Assembly (NCBI RefSeq): GCF_003590095.1
Contig: NC_039478.1
Span: forward strand, 21,142,001-21,206,000
DNA length: 64,000 bases
Reading direction: 5' to 3'
Source of the DNA: Trichoplusia ni
Taxonomy: Eukaryota; Arthropoda; Insecta; Lepidoptera; Noctuidae
Positions 22,131-33,587 of this stretch are shown here, one piece after another. Position numbers and translations under genes: made by a program. Each line of letters opens with the position of its first letter. Positions within the stretch are counted from its first letter, which is position 1. The notes under the pieces are model-generated. The model did not search any database and was not told the DNA's origin. It saw only the letters and a program-made list of their open reading frames with translations.

Positions 22131-22828
22131 TTATAGAGTATTCACTGAAGGCGATAAAAAAGTAAATGAATTAATCAAACCCTTCAGAAGTTAACGAGAG
22201 TTTTGTCAGTTGTATTATTGTTGTTCGAAACTCAACTAATCGGTTCCCCAAGAAAATAAAGAGGTTTTTGGACAATTTTGATTGAAGTTCAGAAAGCTTC
22301 AGTAAAGTGACTTGGCTTGCCTTGACAAGCGAAATTAATGACGGAGAATCAATAGGAAATAATTTGAACTGTTTTTACTCAGAATTATAAATTTTGACCC
22401 CTTTCCTACCATGAATTATTGAAGCAATAAGGCTGGTGTGGAAAGTGAATCATCACTGTGTGTAACATTACGCTATCTTCCTTTCATAATGACAACTGAT
22501 AGTATTGTCCTTGAAAAACTTGTAGTAGGTACAAACATGGAAGTATAAAGTAGGGGGGGAATAACTAATCCTCGTTTCATCCATTCATTATAATGTCCTC
22601 TAAACAAACCAGGTTTCTATGATTTACTTTGGGGAAAACCACAAATCACTACCGCAATATGTCTACGTCGAATACGTCGTTTTAGGAATTTACTTTATAA
22701 AGCCAGTGTAAGTGCTAGTCAAAACCTGAGTGTTCGGTACAAAAATAAGCTTAAGAAAACACACTCAATATTAGTTTTCATTCATCATATTTTCATATTT
22801 TTTGTTAAATGGATGACAAAAATTCATC

Positions 22829-22916
22829 TGCCACTTATCACGGTTCATATGTTGCCTCCTGGGTGACAGACAGGCGGGCAGCGAAGCCTCAGTAATAGGG
22901 TTTCGTGTTTGCCCTA
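22829..22916 (-). repeat. Dispersed repeat G, copy 4
   Basis: The reverse complement reads AAACCCTATTACTGAGGCTT, CGCTGCCCGCCTGTCTGTCA and CATATGAACCGTGATAAGTG, the clearest version of the family core. Confidence 0.55.
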
Positions 22917-23026
22917 TAAACCCTAAAACCTGCTAGTCCTTCGAATAAACATGTTTTAGAATAAACAAATCAACATACTCGTATCACAAACACCTCTCGA
23001 TGATATTATTGTTTTCGACAACAGCT

Positions 23027-23077
23027 GTGAAAGGGAGACGGCGCTCTACAAACCGTGTATGGGCATCTCACTTCCAC
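23027..23077. repeat. ~50-bp palindromic repeat, copy 4
   Basis: GTGAAAGGGAGACGGCGCTC and GGGCATCTCACTTCCAC form the two imperfect arms around ACAAACCGTGTAT. Confidence 0.55.
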
Positions 23078-23570
23078 ACCTGTAATAATCTTACTATACG
23101 ATCAAATGGTATGCCCCAGTGCTCCACATACACTAATTTAAAAACCTACATAAGTAATAGTGCATAAAGATAATTCACTTTAATACGCTGCCATAAATTA
23201 CTACAAATTACTAAATTCACCGTATACTCGACGTTTGTCAGTGGGGTCTTATATTATTATGCTGTATACGTTAAGCGTAATTTGCTCGACGAGTGACGCA
23301 TTGGTAATCCCTTGCTTGTCATCGCATCACTCAGTTTTGGTCATATTTCCTCACGTATTTACTTGTCAGGTATTTAGGTCAGTCTAATTATGAAATTAAG
23401 TAGATTTTGTGTTTGGATTTTGTACAAATTATGTGTGAGTTTCTCACTCATCATTTGTCACTCAAATGATGTCTCCTCTCCTATCCTATGGCATCGATTT
23501 GAATTTACACGTATAATTTTCATCCTTGTCGAAGTTACGCCATTCTTTGCTATCGTCTTATGGGATTTAA

Positions 23571-23818
23571 TCTATACTAATATATGAAGCTGAAGAGTTT
23601 GTTTGTTTGAACGCGCTAATCTCAGGAACTACTAGTCCAAATTGAACAATTCTTTTTGTGTTGAGGAGACCATTCATAGAGGAAGGCTTTAGGCTATAAA
23701 CCATCACGCTGCGACTAATAGAAGCGAAGATACAATGGAAAATGTGAAAAAAACAGGCAGATGTAAATCATAACTTATATCTTCTACCCACGGGGACGAA
23801 GTCGCGGGCAACAGCTAG
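23571..23818 (+). mobile_element. Lep1-type mini-Helitron, copy 3, complete (248 bp)
   Basis: A|TCTATACTAATATATGAAGC at the 5' end, GAACGCGCTAATCTCAGGAA, CATCACGCTGCGACTAATAG, ACTTATATCTTCTACCCACG and the terminal hairpin region GACGAAGTCGCGGGCAACAG before CTAG|T. This copy serves as the reference for the family in this window. It is non-coding and depends on a Rep/helicase supplied from elsewhere. Confidence 0.92.
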
Positions 23819-24568
23819 TTTTAAGATAATTTTCGTCAAAGTTATGTTGCAGCCTGCAGGACTCATGAATGACAGAAGGTTGATTGATGAAGTAGCAGAG
23901 TTTACTGAACTGCAGTACTTATCTCCAATCTGTTAATATGCTCCTGGAATTAAGACCTGTAAGATACTCGTTTGCGTGCAATGCCAACATGGTATGCCGT
24001 ATTACCTAAAACACACTTAAAGATCTTTGCATGGTTGATTCAGTAAGACATCTGCTCTTCAATGTAAACATCACCAGTTTATCTAGACTTGTGGCCCGAC
24101 AGTCTACAAATCTCTTTGAGAGTTTCTGGTAATTTTACGTTCACATTTAGAGACATCTATACTGTGTAAATGTGTGTTTATATTAAGTGGTGTGGTGTCT
24201 CTGTATGAACCAACATTTATTGTTTGCATATACCTTCATTTGCTTCTGTTAATTGTTTATTTGTAGAGAATATCAAGTGAGTTATTATTATAGGGACATT
24301 TAAAATGTAAGCTTTGTGTCATTTTACAAAACTATACAATATGTCGAGATTATATTTTTTTTAAACATACATGCAGAATATACGGCCCAAACTCTTTTCT
24401 TCACGCCAACGGAGTTGCTGGCATAGCTTTTGATAAAAATTAAATACTACTGAAGAAAATTCCAATGAAGTTACCTGTACCGTATAGGTACGATGAGATT
24501 CTGAATTTAAATAACCATTCTTCATACGCGTTGAGGACACTGCAATGTATATTTCTTTCATTACTACA
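23819..24568. other. Spacer between two Helitrons
   Basis: No gene or repeat recognised. The 66-aa minus-strand frame at 24361-24561 carries no motif. Confidence 0.45.
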
Positions 24569-24817
24569 CAAGCTGCTGCACGCGACTTCGTCCGCGTCCG
24601 CGATATAAGTTAGGAATTTTTGAACGGAAGCCGAGATGAATAATTTTTCCTGTTTTTTTCACATTTTCGCATGTCGCAGCGTGATGATATATAGCCTTAA
24701 ACTTTTATCGGTGAATTATCTTTCAACACAAAAGAAATAATTTTTCAATTTGAGATTAGCGCGTTAAAACAAACAAACTCTTCAGCTTTATTATATCAGT
24801 AAATATAAAAGTATAGA
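24569..24817 (-). mobile_element. Lep1-type mini-Helitron, copy 4, degraded
   Basis: On the minus strand the 5' end TCTATACTTTTATATTTACT and the 3' end GACGAAGTCGCGTGCAGCAG, then CTTG instead of CTAG, are both mutated. The middle (CTCTTCAGC complement, GCGCGTTAAAAC, GTCGCAGCGTGATGATATAT) is recognisable. It is in inverted orientation to copy 3, about 750 bp away. Confidence 0.8.
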
Positions 24818-25598
24818 TTAACAGTCTACCTTTTAATTGATCGGTACCTTCACCTATCGCATATGCAATACTAAAGAAAGGGCTTTTGTGCGAAAAGAAT
24901 TTATGGATTGCTTGCGTAGGCGGGCCTATAATAGATCACCATTACACAATACCTACATGCCGACAATTCCTCAGACTTCACGTGAAACTTCCAAGAAATT
25001 CACGTCTGACCTCCCGTCAAGGAATTTGTGAATGAAGGGTGCAAATCCAAGATGGCGCTGGGCAGGTAAATACTTTTACAATAGTATGGTAAATGCAATG
25101 ATTTTTTTTTTACTTTTTTGCCTTTACTGTTGATTAGTCTGAATTCGACGGTAAAAATTGTTTTTTGAAGTGCGGAGATTTGAAGGCAGATTTGTTAAAT
25201 GTTCTCCTTTTTTAAGTTTTCTTAAGATCAAGATGGTTTCCAAGAAGAATCTCTCAGTTTTTTGAAGTTAATTTTGTACGTTTTTTTAGATTTGTAAATT
25301 GAAATTATTAATTGTTGTCGAAAATAAATATTTTTTTGTAGCTGAAACATGAATGAAAACTGAATGCTTAGTTTGATTGAAAATCATCTAATTTCGATAT
25401 TTATGAAATTTTGTAAAACGTATTATTGAATCAAATAACAAGACCAGAATAAATGAGTCTGGCTTCATCGACAAGAGGCTTGCCCTTAATTTAAGGGGAA
25501 GAGCGAACGAATCAAACCCTATTCAAAAATCTTTGATTTGATTTCATAGCCCTCGATGATTTTCTATGGAGCTATTCGATTATTTTTAGGGATTCGTA
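24818..25598. other. AT-rich sequence without a gene
   Basis: Nothing recognised. A 64-aa frame at 24837-25031 has no domain. Confidence 0.45.
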
Positions 25599-25692
25599 AT
25601 TAAAAGGCAAAAACGGAACCCTCTTACCTACTAAGGTTCCACTTGGACGTCTGTTCGTTCCGTCTGTGAATTTGGCTGTTCGACAGGCTGAT
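25599..25692 (+). repeat. Dispersed repeat G, copy 5
   Basis: GGCAAAAACGGAACCCTCTT, ACCTACTAAGGTTCCACTTG and CGTCTGTTCGTTCCGTCTGT follow the family order. Confidence 0.5.
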
Positions 25693-26119
25693 AGACAAAC
25701 AGAATATGCATTTTGCTGTCGCATAAAATAATAAAACTTCTAAAACGAAAAAATTGGTAATAAAAATTGATAAAGATTGACACAGGGGTGACTAATTTAT
25801 TTAAGGGAAATTGTTTTTCTTTGCCTTATTTGTACGGAACTCTTCGCACTTGAATGTTTTTTTAATGCCCTTTTTCGGAGGCGCAAAATCAGCCCAACAT
25901 AGAATTAATGTCCCAAAAATGACTACAATTAAAAATACTAGTTACTATGCTCTCATTTAGAATTTCACAAGGATTCAAATGACCACAACTACATTAATTT
26001 GTACTCATTAAAGTAGTCCCTATTCTAATACAGTCAGCAACAGATGTCGCATAATACGAACACATTTTAAAAGAAATAAAACACTACGAAACTTAAGGCG
26101 TTGGTATGCTATTTATACC

Positions 26120-26225
26120 AGCCTGTATGAGCTTCACAGTTGGGCATAGGCCTCGTCCCGTATAGGGAAGAGTTGAGCATTGATCATCACGATACCAGCT
26201 CACTGTGGGTTGGCGATTTCAGATG
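26120..26225 (+). mobile_element. LINE 3'-end fragment, RTE-like type
   Basis: The string GTTGGGCATAGGCCTCGTCC, then GGGAAGAGTTGAGCATTGAT, CATCACGATACCAGCTCACT and GTGGGTTGGCGATTTCAG, is a very common lepidopteran repeat, generally found at the 3' end of RTE-type retroelements and their derivatives. It is non-coding here. The classification comes from recall of the motif. Confidence 0.6.
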
Positions 26226-26816
26226 TTTAATTTCAAGATGTCGTCTTTCAAGTTTTCACACGATGTTATCCTTCAATGTTTGTCAGTAGTGTCTTAATTT
26301 TTTTAAGAGAGAGACAGATTAGTACTTGGCCTGCCTTGGAATCGAATATTCCATTAATACATTCATAGAACCGCGAGAACATCATAGAAACCCGACATTA
26401 TCCCATTATCTAACAAAAATGACTATATACATCTTAGGTAAGAAATAGACTAAAAACGTCAAGTGAGGTATGGTAAATTATTAAAAAAAAAAAATTAGTA
26501 CCGTCGGTTTTTAGTAATTCGTGGTTTATTGTAATTAACTGGTTATACATTAATGATTATCGTCCATCTCTAGCCACTACTTTCTCCCATACTTCGAGCA
26601 GCGTACAAATTCCGCGTTAAAAATGCTGTAGCTCACTGTACCGGTTGGAAGCGTAAAATGCCATTCACCCGGTAGCCTAATTGTCTATTTTAATTCATAT
26701 AATTCATGACCACGCGATATAATTCAAGTGGCCTTGTCAAGTTCGTTTACATGTCTGAGTGATAGAACCCTATTATGCCCACTGTTTGCCATTTGAATAT
26801 TGTACAGCAGCTTTTT

Positions 26817-26912
26817 AGGATTTCGTGTGCAAAGGGAAAAACAGAATCCCATTACTGAGGTTCCATGTGTTCTCTAGTTCTTCAAGCTGTATTTCGTGAA
26901 ACGTGGTAGTAA
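26817..26912 (+). repeat. Dispersed repeat G, copy 6
   Basis: AAAAACAGAATCCCATTACT, GAGGTTCCATGTGTTCTC and CAAGCTGTATTTCGTGAA match the family core. Confidence 0.5.
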
Positions 26913-27144
26913 ATAAGTATTGAGTTGTTTGATTTGTTTCTTCGAATGGCAGAGTATAGTAATTTAAATCCTTTGAGTCATTTCGAACTATATTTTTCGT
27001 ACGATTAGAATAGAAATAGAGTCAGCTTTTTTTTGTGTCCTATACCTATGGGACTTTGAAGCTGTCAACTTTTAATATAAATATTACTGTCAATTTTTTT
27101 TAAACGACTCCCGCACTAGTGATTTTTGGTGATTCTATCGTGAA

Positions 27145-27250
27145 TGGAAAACACAAATGCTTGTCCCACGCGGGGATCGAACCCGCGAAACGACGCGCAC
27201 AGTGGTTTTGACATGGTGACTTCAACGACTCGGCTATCCGTACAGGCCGA
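27145..27250 (-). mobile_element. tRNA-derived SINE, family 2, copy d (best head)
   Basis: On the minus strand: CGGATAGCCGAGTCGTTGAA (box A), GCGGGTTCGATCCCCGCGTG (box B) and GGGACAAGCATTTGTG. The B-box arm is well preserved and pairs as a tRNA T-arm (CGCGGG with CCCGCG). The body is truncated after about 20 bp. Confidence 0.7.
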
Positions 27251-27656
27251 GTTAGTTGTTTCATTTACTAGTTAAACAATAAAAAGCTGTAATAATCATA
27301 ATTTGTATTTAGCTATGTATCTATTATTGTAATAAGATAATGCAACCATCATTCTCTTTAAGGGCTAAAGTTTTTATAGCAGCCCGCAGAGGTAATAATA
27401 GAAAGATGAAACAGTAAAGTTAAGCGATAACTTTGATTAAATGGCGAATTTACTTTAATATATTATGACACGTTTCTGTAGTTATTACGTAGTAAAAGTA
27501 TTAACGTTGTCAAGCTTATTCCTTAGGGAATGTAGGGGTATAGAGTTGAGAAATTACTGGTAGAAGTAGGTCTGTAAGCCTACCACTATTTTGTAGAGAA
27601 TCGAATAAGAGAGAAGGAACACTAATAAGTTAGGGCGGTTTCATGCTTTCACAACT

Positions 27657-27812
27657 GCACGGATAGCAGAGTGGTTGAGGTCTCCACACCAAAGTCACTG
27701 AACGCGATTTGTTGCGAGATCGACCCCGCGTGGGACAAGCGTTTGTGTGATTCACGAATTCGTGTCCTGAGTCTGGGTATGACTTGAAACGCATCGCGGC
27801 ACAAGGATGAAT
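27657..27812 (+). mobile_element. tRNA-derived SINE, family 2, copy e
   Basis: GCACGGATAGCAGAGTGGTT (box A), GAGATCGACCCCGCGTGGGA (box B degraded), CAAGCGTTTGTGTGATTCAC, GTGTCCTGAGTCTGGGTATG and CGCATCGCGGCACAAGGAT. This is the most complete family-2 copy. It lies about 400 bp from copy d in opposite orientation. Confidence 0.7.
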
Positions 27813-28448
27813 TGAACCAGTGCGAGTTCTTTTTTAACGATCTAACTCTACTGTATCTGTCTTAAGAGGTTTTGGTAGGATGCCGTATCATGTAGGTTTG
27901 CCGAAACCTCGCAGAGTATATGATGTCCATCCTTACATACCTACATATACCAATACGGAGCCGTATAAATGCATCTGGACCACGTCCGATACTTCGCAAC
28001 CAACCTGTGTGTTTTTCATCAAGAGGAGAAAAATAACAACTTGATGGCAGTTAGAAGAAATAACCCAAAGACCAAGCTGCAGTGCTAAAGGTCTATTAAA
28101 TTAATCCTACCTACATATAAGGTATTTTATATTTTACGGCTCTAACTATGTATAAACCGAACCATCAAGTGAGCAGCTGCACGCAACACAAGGACTTCAA
28201 TAAATTCACCTAAAAATTAAGTATGAAGTGAAAAAAAAACAACGATCAGCTGTTTGTCATCACATCGCATCGGATGAATCGGATGTGGTTTTAGAACTAT
28301 GTAACACTGTGAAGGAGCGCTTCTCCTTAAATAGACTTGGATTTTGACATTGTTTTTAAATTAATGTTTTTAAATGATTTCATTTTTCAAGCCTTCACTA
28401 TAGTGTGTGGTTGTAGTGAGGTTCACTAATCAGCTTAAGTGCATGTAA

Positions 28449-28485
28449 TAAAACCGGTCAAGTGTGAGTCGGATTTGCGAGAATG
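28449..28485 (-). repeat. Terminal fragment of dispersed repeat G
   Basis: AAAACCGGTCAAGTGTGAGT, then CGGATTT, is the reverse complement of the 3' block seen at 22100-22130. Only this end is present. Confidence 0.45.
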
Positions 28486-30208
28486 TGGCTACAACAGGCT
28501 AAAAATAAATTTGTGTGATAAATGAAATAGCTAGTATATGTACCTAGTAATTCCCAAATATTTTATTCTCATGTAATAAATTATTATTATGTTTGTGTGA
28601 GCGAGACAGCGTCATTCGGCGCATAGCTGCATCTCTTTTCTACAACTGCAATAAAAGAGTTGATAGTAGAAACACAAGGGTGCCTTTTTTGTATCAGAAT
28701 GTTGAGTGGGTGTCTCCAAGCTGTTTGAAACTTTGTTGACATACTTGAAAGACAAGAGACATTTTTTTCAATCATTTGTGATGCAATGCATTTTTGTTGA
28801 TTTGTCACTTAGAATATAAATATTATTTTGTCTTTTGTTCAATCAGATCTTGTGAAAGTAAAGTTTTGCATAAAAAATTACTTTAAATAGGTTTGCCTTT
28901 CTGTCCTAAGTTCTTAGCATTATTAAGAAATAACATTGTTTAAACAATAAAGACGTACATTCACTTGAAATAAAATAATTACTGAGCCAAACTAGATAAA
29001 ATTATTTGACCAAACGTCAATCAACAAAATCCGTCCATCCAGCACGAAGTTCTCAGGAAACAAACACAAAAACAGACGAATTAAGAAGCTCCTCCTTTTC
29101 GAATTCGGTTAAAAAAAGATAACGTTGCGAAATAATCGTAAAAGTCAATATTTATGTAGCTGTACCAAAGATATTTGATTCATTAAAATCACACAATTTG
29201 AAGCAACCATAAACACTCAAATCAGAATCAAAACATCAGCTCCATAAAGACAAAATTTGAATGTCATTCACTGATTCACCTTAATACATTGTTAACCAGT
29301 CAACAATATAATACTTAGTAACAAAAAACACAAGGCACTACACTATTCACTATTTTTACTAGATAACAATGATGCGACAGAGATTTCCGCAAATGAACAA
29401 GGGCCAACCACTTGCGAGAGACAATAGCTGCGAGTAGCTTAGGGATGTCTGCACGATACTATCGGATATCCGAAACTGATCCGAAGTTATAACCGAATAT
29501 TATTTGGGTAATTTCGATACCATGTGCTCGATAAACAAAAACTAATTGTAATTTAACTTAAATGTACACATATTTTGAGGCCTTTTCTTAAATACTCTGT
29601 AATTTTTAATATCAATTTACAATGGTAAGAACAATGAATTTGGGAAACATTATGTCCATACTAAAAAAGTTTGAGAGCAGAGCAAAACATAATGTTTTGT
29701 TTTGCTTTTGAACGTCATTTCGGTCACAAAGACACAATAGCTAATATTCAACAGCTGTCCGTTCAAAATTATTTTTAGCCGCAAATTACAACATCAAACA
29801 AAACTGTATAATCGATATCCGAAAAAAAAACAACACCCCCATCCCTAGTACTTAGCTTCAAAACCTCCGCTCAATTCATATAGGTTTTATGCACGATGCA
29901 CAGCTGTTTTTGTTTTTCACCCCCTCACTTGTCTGGTACACGTGCTACTAGTTTTTTATAGCCCGACACTCCTTAATGAACCGTATGCTCGGAAACGGGC
30001 AGGACGCCCTAGCAGGATATCCTGTTTAAAAAATAAAAGACCTACCCCCACACCTTGGCAAGCCCGAAACTACAAACAAGCGAATTTCACGTGTGTTATA
30101 ACGGCATAGAGCTCAAATTTGAATTAGGATGTTGAAAGGGTTTAATGTGAGCGAATGTATGTATGTGTGCGTGCCCCCAAATTGCCATCGCTTTGTGCTA
30201 ACTATGCG
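28486..30208. other. Gene-free sequence downstream of the LINE
   Basis: No supported gene was seen. The 73-aa minus-strand frame at 28587-28808 has no domain. The rest is AT-rich. Confidence 0.5.
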
Positions 30209-30236
30209 TTCAAACTTCAAACTTCAAACTTCAAAT
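30209..30236 (-). repeat. 3'-terminal heptamer repeat of the LINE
   Basis: Four tandem units read GTTTGAA on the element strand (the innermost starts ATTTGAA). CR1-group elements end in short tandem repeats rather than poly(A). These mark the element's 3' boundary at 30209. Confidence 0.85.
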
Positions 30237-30599
30237 ATTTATTGCGATCATGAGTGGATACAGATGTTATAAAACTTAAAGGTACATACATGATACCCTG
30301 TTAGGGCGCAGCAATACAATTACAGTACTTATAGAATTACTTACTCACTAAATCTTACACACTATTCTATTTATCTTATATATAGGTATATTATACACAT
30401 CACACACTTATACATGTATGTACACGTATGTATGTATAACATATGTGTATATAAATGCATACACATATATGAATATATGCATATTATATATATTATTGAA
30501 TTTATTTATGCTTATATTGTAATTTAATCATTATTCTTATATTATTATTTTAACATATTTTAATTGAATGGTTTTTGTACATACTTATATCATATTGTT
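30237..30599 (-). other. 3' UTR of the CR1-like LINE
   Basis: AT-rich sequence between the ORF2 stop and the terminal repeats. It contains TA/CATATG-rich runs and an AATAAAT word next to the terminal repeat. No coding content. Confidence 0.75.
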
Positions 30600-33587
30600 T
30601 CATATTTTAGTTCTGTCCTCGAAAAACTCTTTTATGCTGTAATAGCATTTTTCGATCAGATATTTTTTTAATTTAATTTTGAATATATTTAAGCTGGAGG
30701 TTTCTTTTAGTTTTTGCGGTATTTTATTGTATATTTTAATACACATTGCATATGGCCCAGAATGATATATGGATAACTTTGATGTCGGTATTGCGAGCGA
30801 ATTTTTATGTCTTAAGTTGCGCGGTTGTGAGTATTGGTCTTTCTGTAGGGAAAATAAATGAATATGTTTCTTAACAAATAGACAGATTTCAAAGATGTAC
30901 ATGGATGGTAATGTAAGTATGCCAAGTTCAATGAAGTGTGGCCTGCAGCTATCCATTCCGTCGATGTTCGCGAGGATCCTCATACATTTCTTCTGCAACC
31001 TGAATAAAACATCTGCGTTTGTGCTGTTACCCCATAGTATTATACCATACACAAGCCAAGAGTGTGCGTATGCATAGTAAGCAGTAATTGCTGATTTTTG
31101 ATCTGTGGTTCTTTTTAATTGGAGTAAAGCATATGTGAACCTGGATAGTCTCCCGCTTATGTTATGGATGTGGCTTTTCCAGTTGAGGTTTGTGTCTATG
31201 TGTAGGCCTAATAGTTTAAAAGAGTCAACGCATTCTATTGTTGTGTTATGGTGGGTATAGTTGATTACTAGTGGATGTTTCTGGTATGGTTTGAACTGCA
31301 TAATTTTAGTTTTATTGAAGTTAACTTGAAGGTTATGGTCTTCGAGCCATGCTACAATGTCGAAAAGGGTTTTATTAATTTTAGTGTTTAAATCTAATAT
31401 GTCGTCACATGGAAATATTACTGATATATCGTCGGCAAAAAGAATACTTGGTGAATCTATGATTTTTGGAAGGTCATTTATATATAAGAGGAACAATATA
31501 CAGCCTAGTACACTGCCCTGTGGGATGGAGTTTTTTATATCTATCCGTCTTGAACGGACATGTGATATTTCACCGGTTTGTGAATTTAGGTGTTCAATTT
31601 CAACAAATTGAGCGCGAGAGTTTAGATAAGAGGAAAACCAATTATAAGCAACACCTCGAACCCCTATGCCTTCCAGTTTATTTAGTAATATGTTATATGA
31701 GACCCTGTCATAAGCTTTGCTCATATCAAGCAGAATACCTATAGCATATTTTTTGTCGTCTATGTAATTGAGAGCTTGTTGAATGTATCGGTATACTGCA
31801 TAGGTGGTAGATTTGTTCTTTCTGAAACCGTTTTGATTTTCATCAAAGATATTAAATCTTTCGCAGAATGAGTAAAGGCGTCTCGACATTGCGGTTTCTA
31901 TTATTTTTGAAAAGGTTGGCAGAAGGGCTATTGGACGGTAGTTTGTGCAGTCGGTTACGTCGTCTTTTTTGTGTATTGGTTTTATGATTGATATTTTAAG
32001 TAAGTCTGGAAAAACACCTTCTGAGAACGATTGATTTATCAAATAAAATAGTGGCAGTACGAGTTCTTCTGCACATTTTTTTATCAATGTGGGAGGAAGT
32101 TCGTCGTGGCCGTAACTTTGTTTGTTTTTAAGGTTTTTAAGTATGGAGAAAATTTCAAGAGGCTCGACTGGTGTCAAGTATATGGAGTTCTCCGAGCGCG
32201 TTAGAACTGGGCGCCCTGGTTGGTTACCAGGTGTACCTCCGACCTTAACAAAGAATTCATTAAATGTGTTTGCTATTATATTAGGTTCATCCGCAACTTT
32301 ATTATGAACTTTTAATTTAATATTATTTCTAATTTTTTTAGTTGCTTTATTTGTACGTTCTTTTATGATTTGCCACATTGTTTTTGACACGTTATCACTT
32401 TTTTTAATTTTTTGTATATAATGTAGTTTTTTTGATGTATTTACGCATTTTTTTAGTATGTTTTCATACTTTTTGTAATAGCTTTTTAGAATAGGGTTGT
32501 CGTTTAAAGTTATAAATATTTTAAGTAGTCTTTTTTGTTTGCAGGATGATTTTAGTCCAGATGTTAGCCATGTACTTTTACGTACATTTTTTATTTTTAT
32601 TCGCGTTTTAGGAAAACATTTATTTAATAAATTATTTATTGTATTGTGGAAAGCTTCGTAGTTAGTGTTTATGTTATTGTTTTTGGTGATAATTGTCTCC
32701 CAGTCTATATTTCCTAGTTCTGTTTTGAAATTTACGGTATTTTTGTCGTTAAATATTCTTTTATTTATGTACCAGATTTTTCTGTCAATAGGTAACATAT
32801 TATATTTACTCAATAATATACCTTTATGGTCTGAAATTCCGTAATCATTTGCAGTTATTTTGGTATCTTTTACATCAAAGTTTGTAAAGATCAAATCAAT
32901 GCAGGTGGCACTAGTATTTGTTATTCTGGTCGGTTCCTTCACTTGTTGATGGAAGTTGAAGCTTTTCATTAGGTTTAATAGAGATAAAGTTGTTTGAGAA
33001 TTTTCTAAGATGTTTATATTAAAGTCTCCTCCTATGATTATGTCTTTTTTACTGTCTTTTAATAATAATAAGTTTAGGAGTTTTTCGAGTGAACTGTAAA
33101 AAATATCTGAATTTCTATTCTTTTGAGGCCAGTATACAACTACAATTACAAGATTTTGTTTGACTATTTCTATTGCACATGTTTCAAATATGAACTCTAC
33201 CGCTGTATCATCTATGTCTTTACGTTTTGCGAATTGAGTATTTTCATGTAATAATATACATACGCCTCCTCCTGCGTAGTTTTGTCTGCAATACGATGAC
33301 GCGACAGTGAATCCATCCAGCAGTAGTGAATCTTCTTTATCTTGTGTGATCCACGTTTCAGAGATGCATAGTGCCTGGATAGTCGGTCTGTCTTCTATGA
33401 TTGATTGAAGAAGATGTGTTTTGTTTCTTATGCTGCATACGTTTTGATAAAGTATTTCAAATTGACTATTTGAATATGTTGTTTTGGGCTTGTTCTTTAT
33501 ATGGACGTTGGGTTTAGTCATGGAATTTCCGGTCGATACATTACATGTTGTCCTTTTGTTTGCGAAAGGAATAGTTATTCGTTTCAT
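30600..33587 (-). CDS. LINE ORF2: endonuclease/reverse transcriptase, 995 aa
   Basis: This protein would nick target DNA and copy the element RNA by target-primed reverse transcription. The N-terminal third is an APE-like endonuclease: YQNVCSIRNK at 47, ISETW at 75-79, GGDFNIN at 186-192 and SDHKG at 252-256 carry the expected active-site residues. The RT domain spans about 490-770: YRPIALLPTFSKIIE near 550, NGFRKNKST at 586, LDMSKAYD with catalytic D621, SIPQGSVLG at 687-695 and the FADD box at 717-720. The C-terminal ~220 residues have no RNase H motif. Its length is typical for the CR1/Jockey group and there are no internal stops. The start ATG at 33587 overlaps ORF1 by 47 nt in the +1 frame; a later Met (residue 23) is an alternative. 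The copy could be functional, but activity is not shown by sequence alone. Confidence 0.95.
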   Translation of the reverse strand: MKRITIPFANKRTTCNVSTGNSMTKPNVHIKNKPKTTYSNSQFEILYQNVCSIRNKTHLLQSIIEDRPTIQALCISETWITQDKEDSLLLDGFTVASSYCRQNYAGGGVCILLHENTQFAKRKDIDDTAVEFIFETCAIEIVKQNLVIVVVYWPQKNRNSDIFYSSLEKLLNLLLLKDSKKDIIIGGDFNINILENSQTTLSLLNLMKSFNFHQQVKEPTRITNTSATCIDLIFTNFDVKDTKITANDYGISDHKGILLSKYNMLPIDRKIWYINKRIFNDKNTVNFKTELGNIDWETIITKNNNINTNYEAFHNTINNLLNKCFPKTRIKIKNVRKSTWLTSGLKSSCKQKRLLKIFITLNDNPILKSYYKKYENILKKCVNTSKKLHYIQKIKKSDNVSKTMWQIIKERTNKATKKIRNNIKLKVHNKVADEPNIIANTFNEFFVKVGGTPGNQPGRPVLTRSENSIYLTPVEPLEIFSILKNLKNKQSYGHDELPPTLIKKCAEELVLPLFYLINQSFSEGVFPDLLKISIIKPIHKKDDVTDCTNYRPIALLPTFSKIIETAMSRRLYSFCERFNIFDENQNGFRKNKSTTYAVYRYIQQALNYIDDKKYAIGILLDMSKAYDRVSYNILLNKLEGIGVRGVAYNWFSSYLNSRAQFVEIEHLNSQTGEISHVRSRRIDIKNSIPQGSVLGCILFLLYINDLPKIIDSPSILFADDISVIFPCDDILDLNTKINKTLFDIVAWLEDHNLQVNFNKTKIMQFKPYQKHPLVINYTHHNTTIECVDSFKLLGLHIDTNLNWKSHIHNISGRLSRFTYALLQLKRTTDQKSAITAYYAYAHSWLVYGIILWGNSTNADVLFRLQKKCMRILANIDGMDSCRPHFIELGILTLPSMYIFEICLFVKKHIHLFSLQKDQYSQPRNLRHKNSLAIPTSKLSIYHSGPYAMCIKIYNKIPQKLKETSSLNIFKIKLKKYLIEKCYYSIKEFFEDRTKI

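Noticed and set aside
22437..22490. Possible fifth copy of the ~50-bp palindrome
   Set aside because: Only GTGGAAAGTGAA and CTATCTTCCTTTC agree weakly; the arms do not pair well enough.
27145..27240. tRNA-like minus-strand sequence
   Set aside because: The arms other than the T-arm do not form a proper cloverleaf and the downstream sequence matches family-2 SINE copies.
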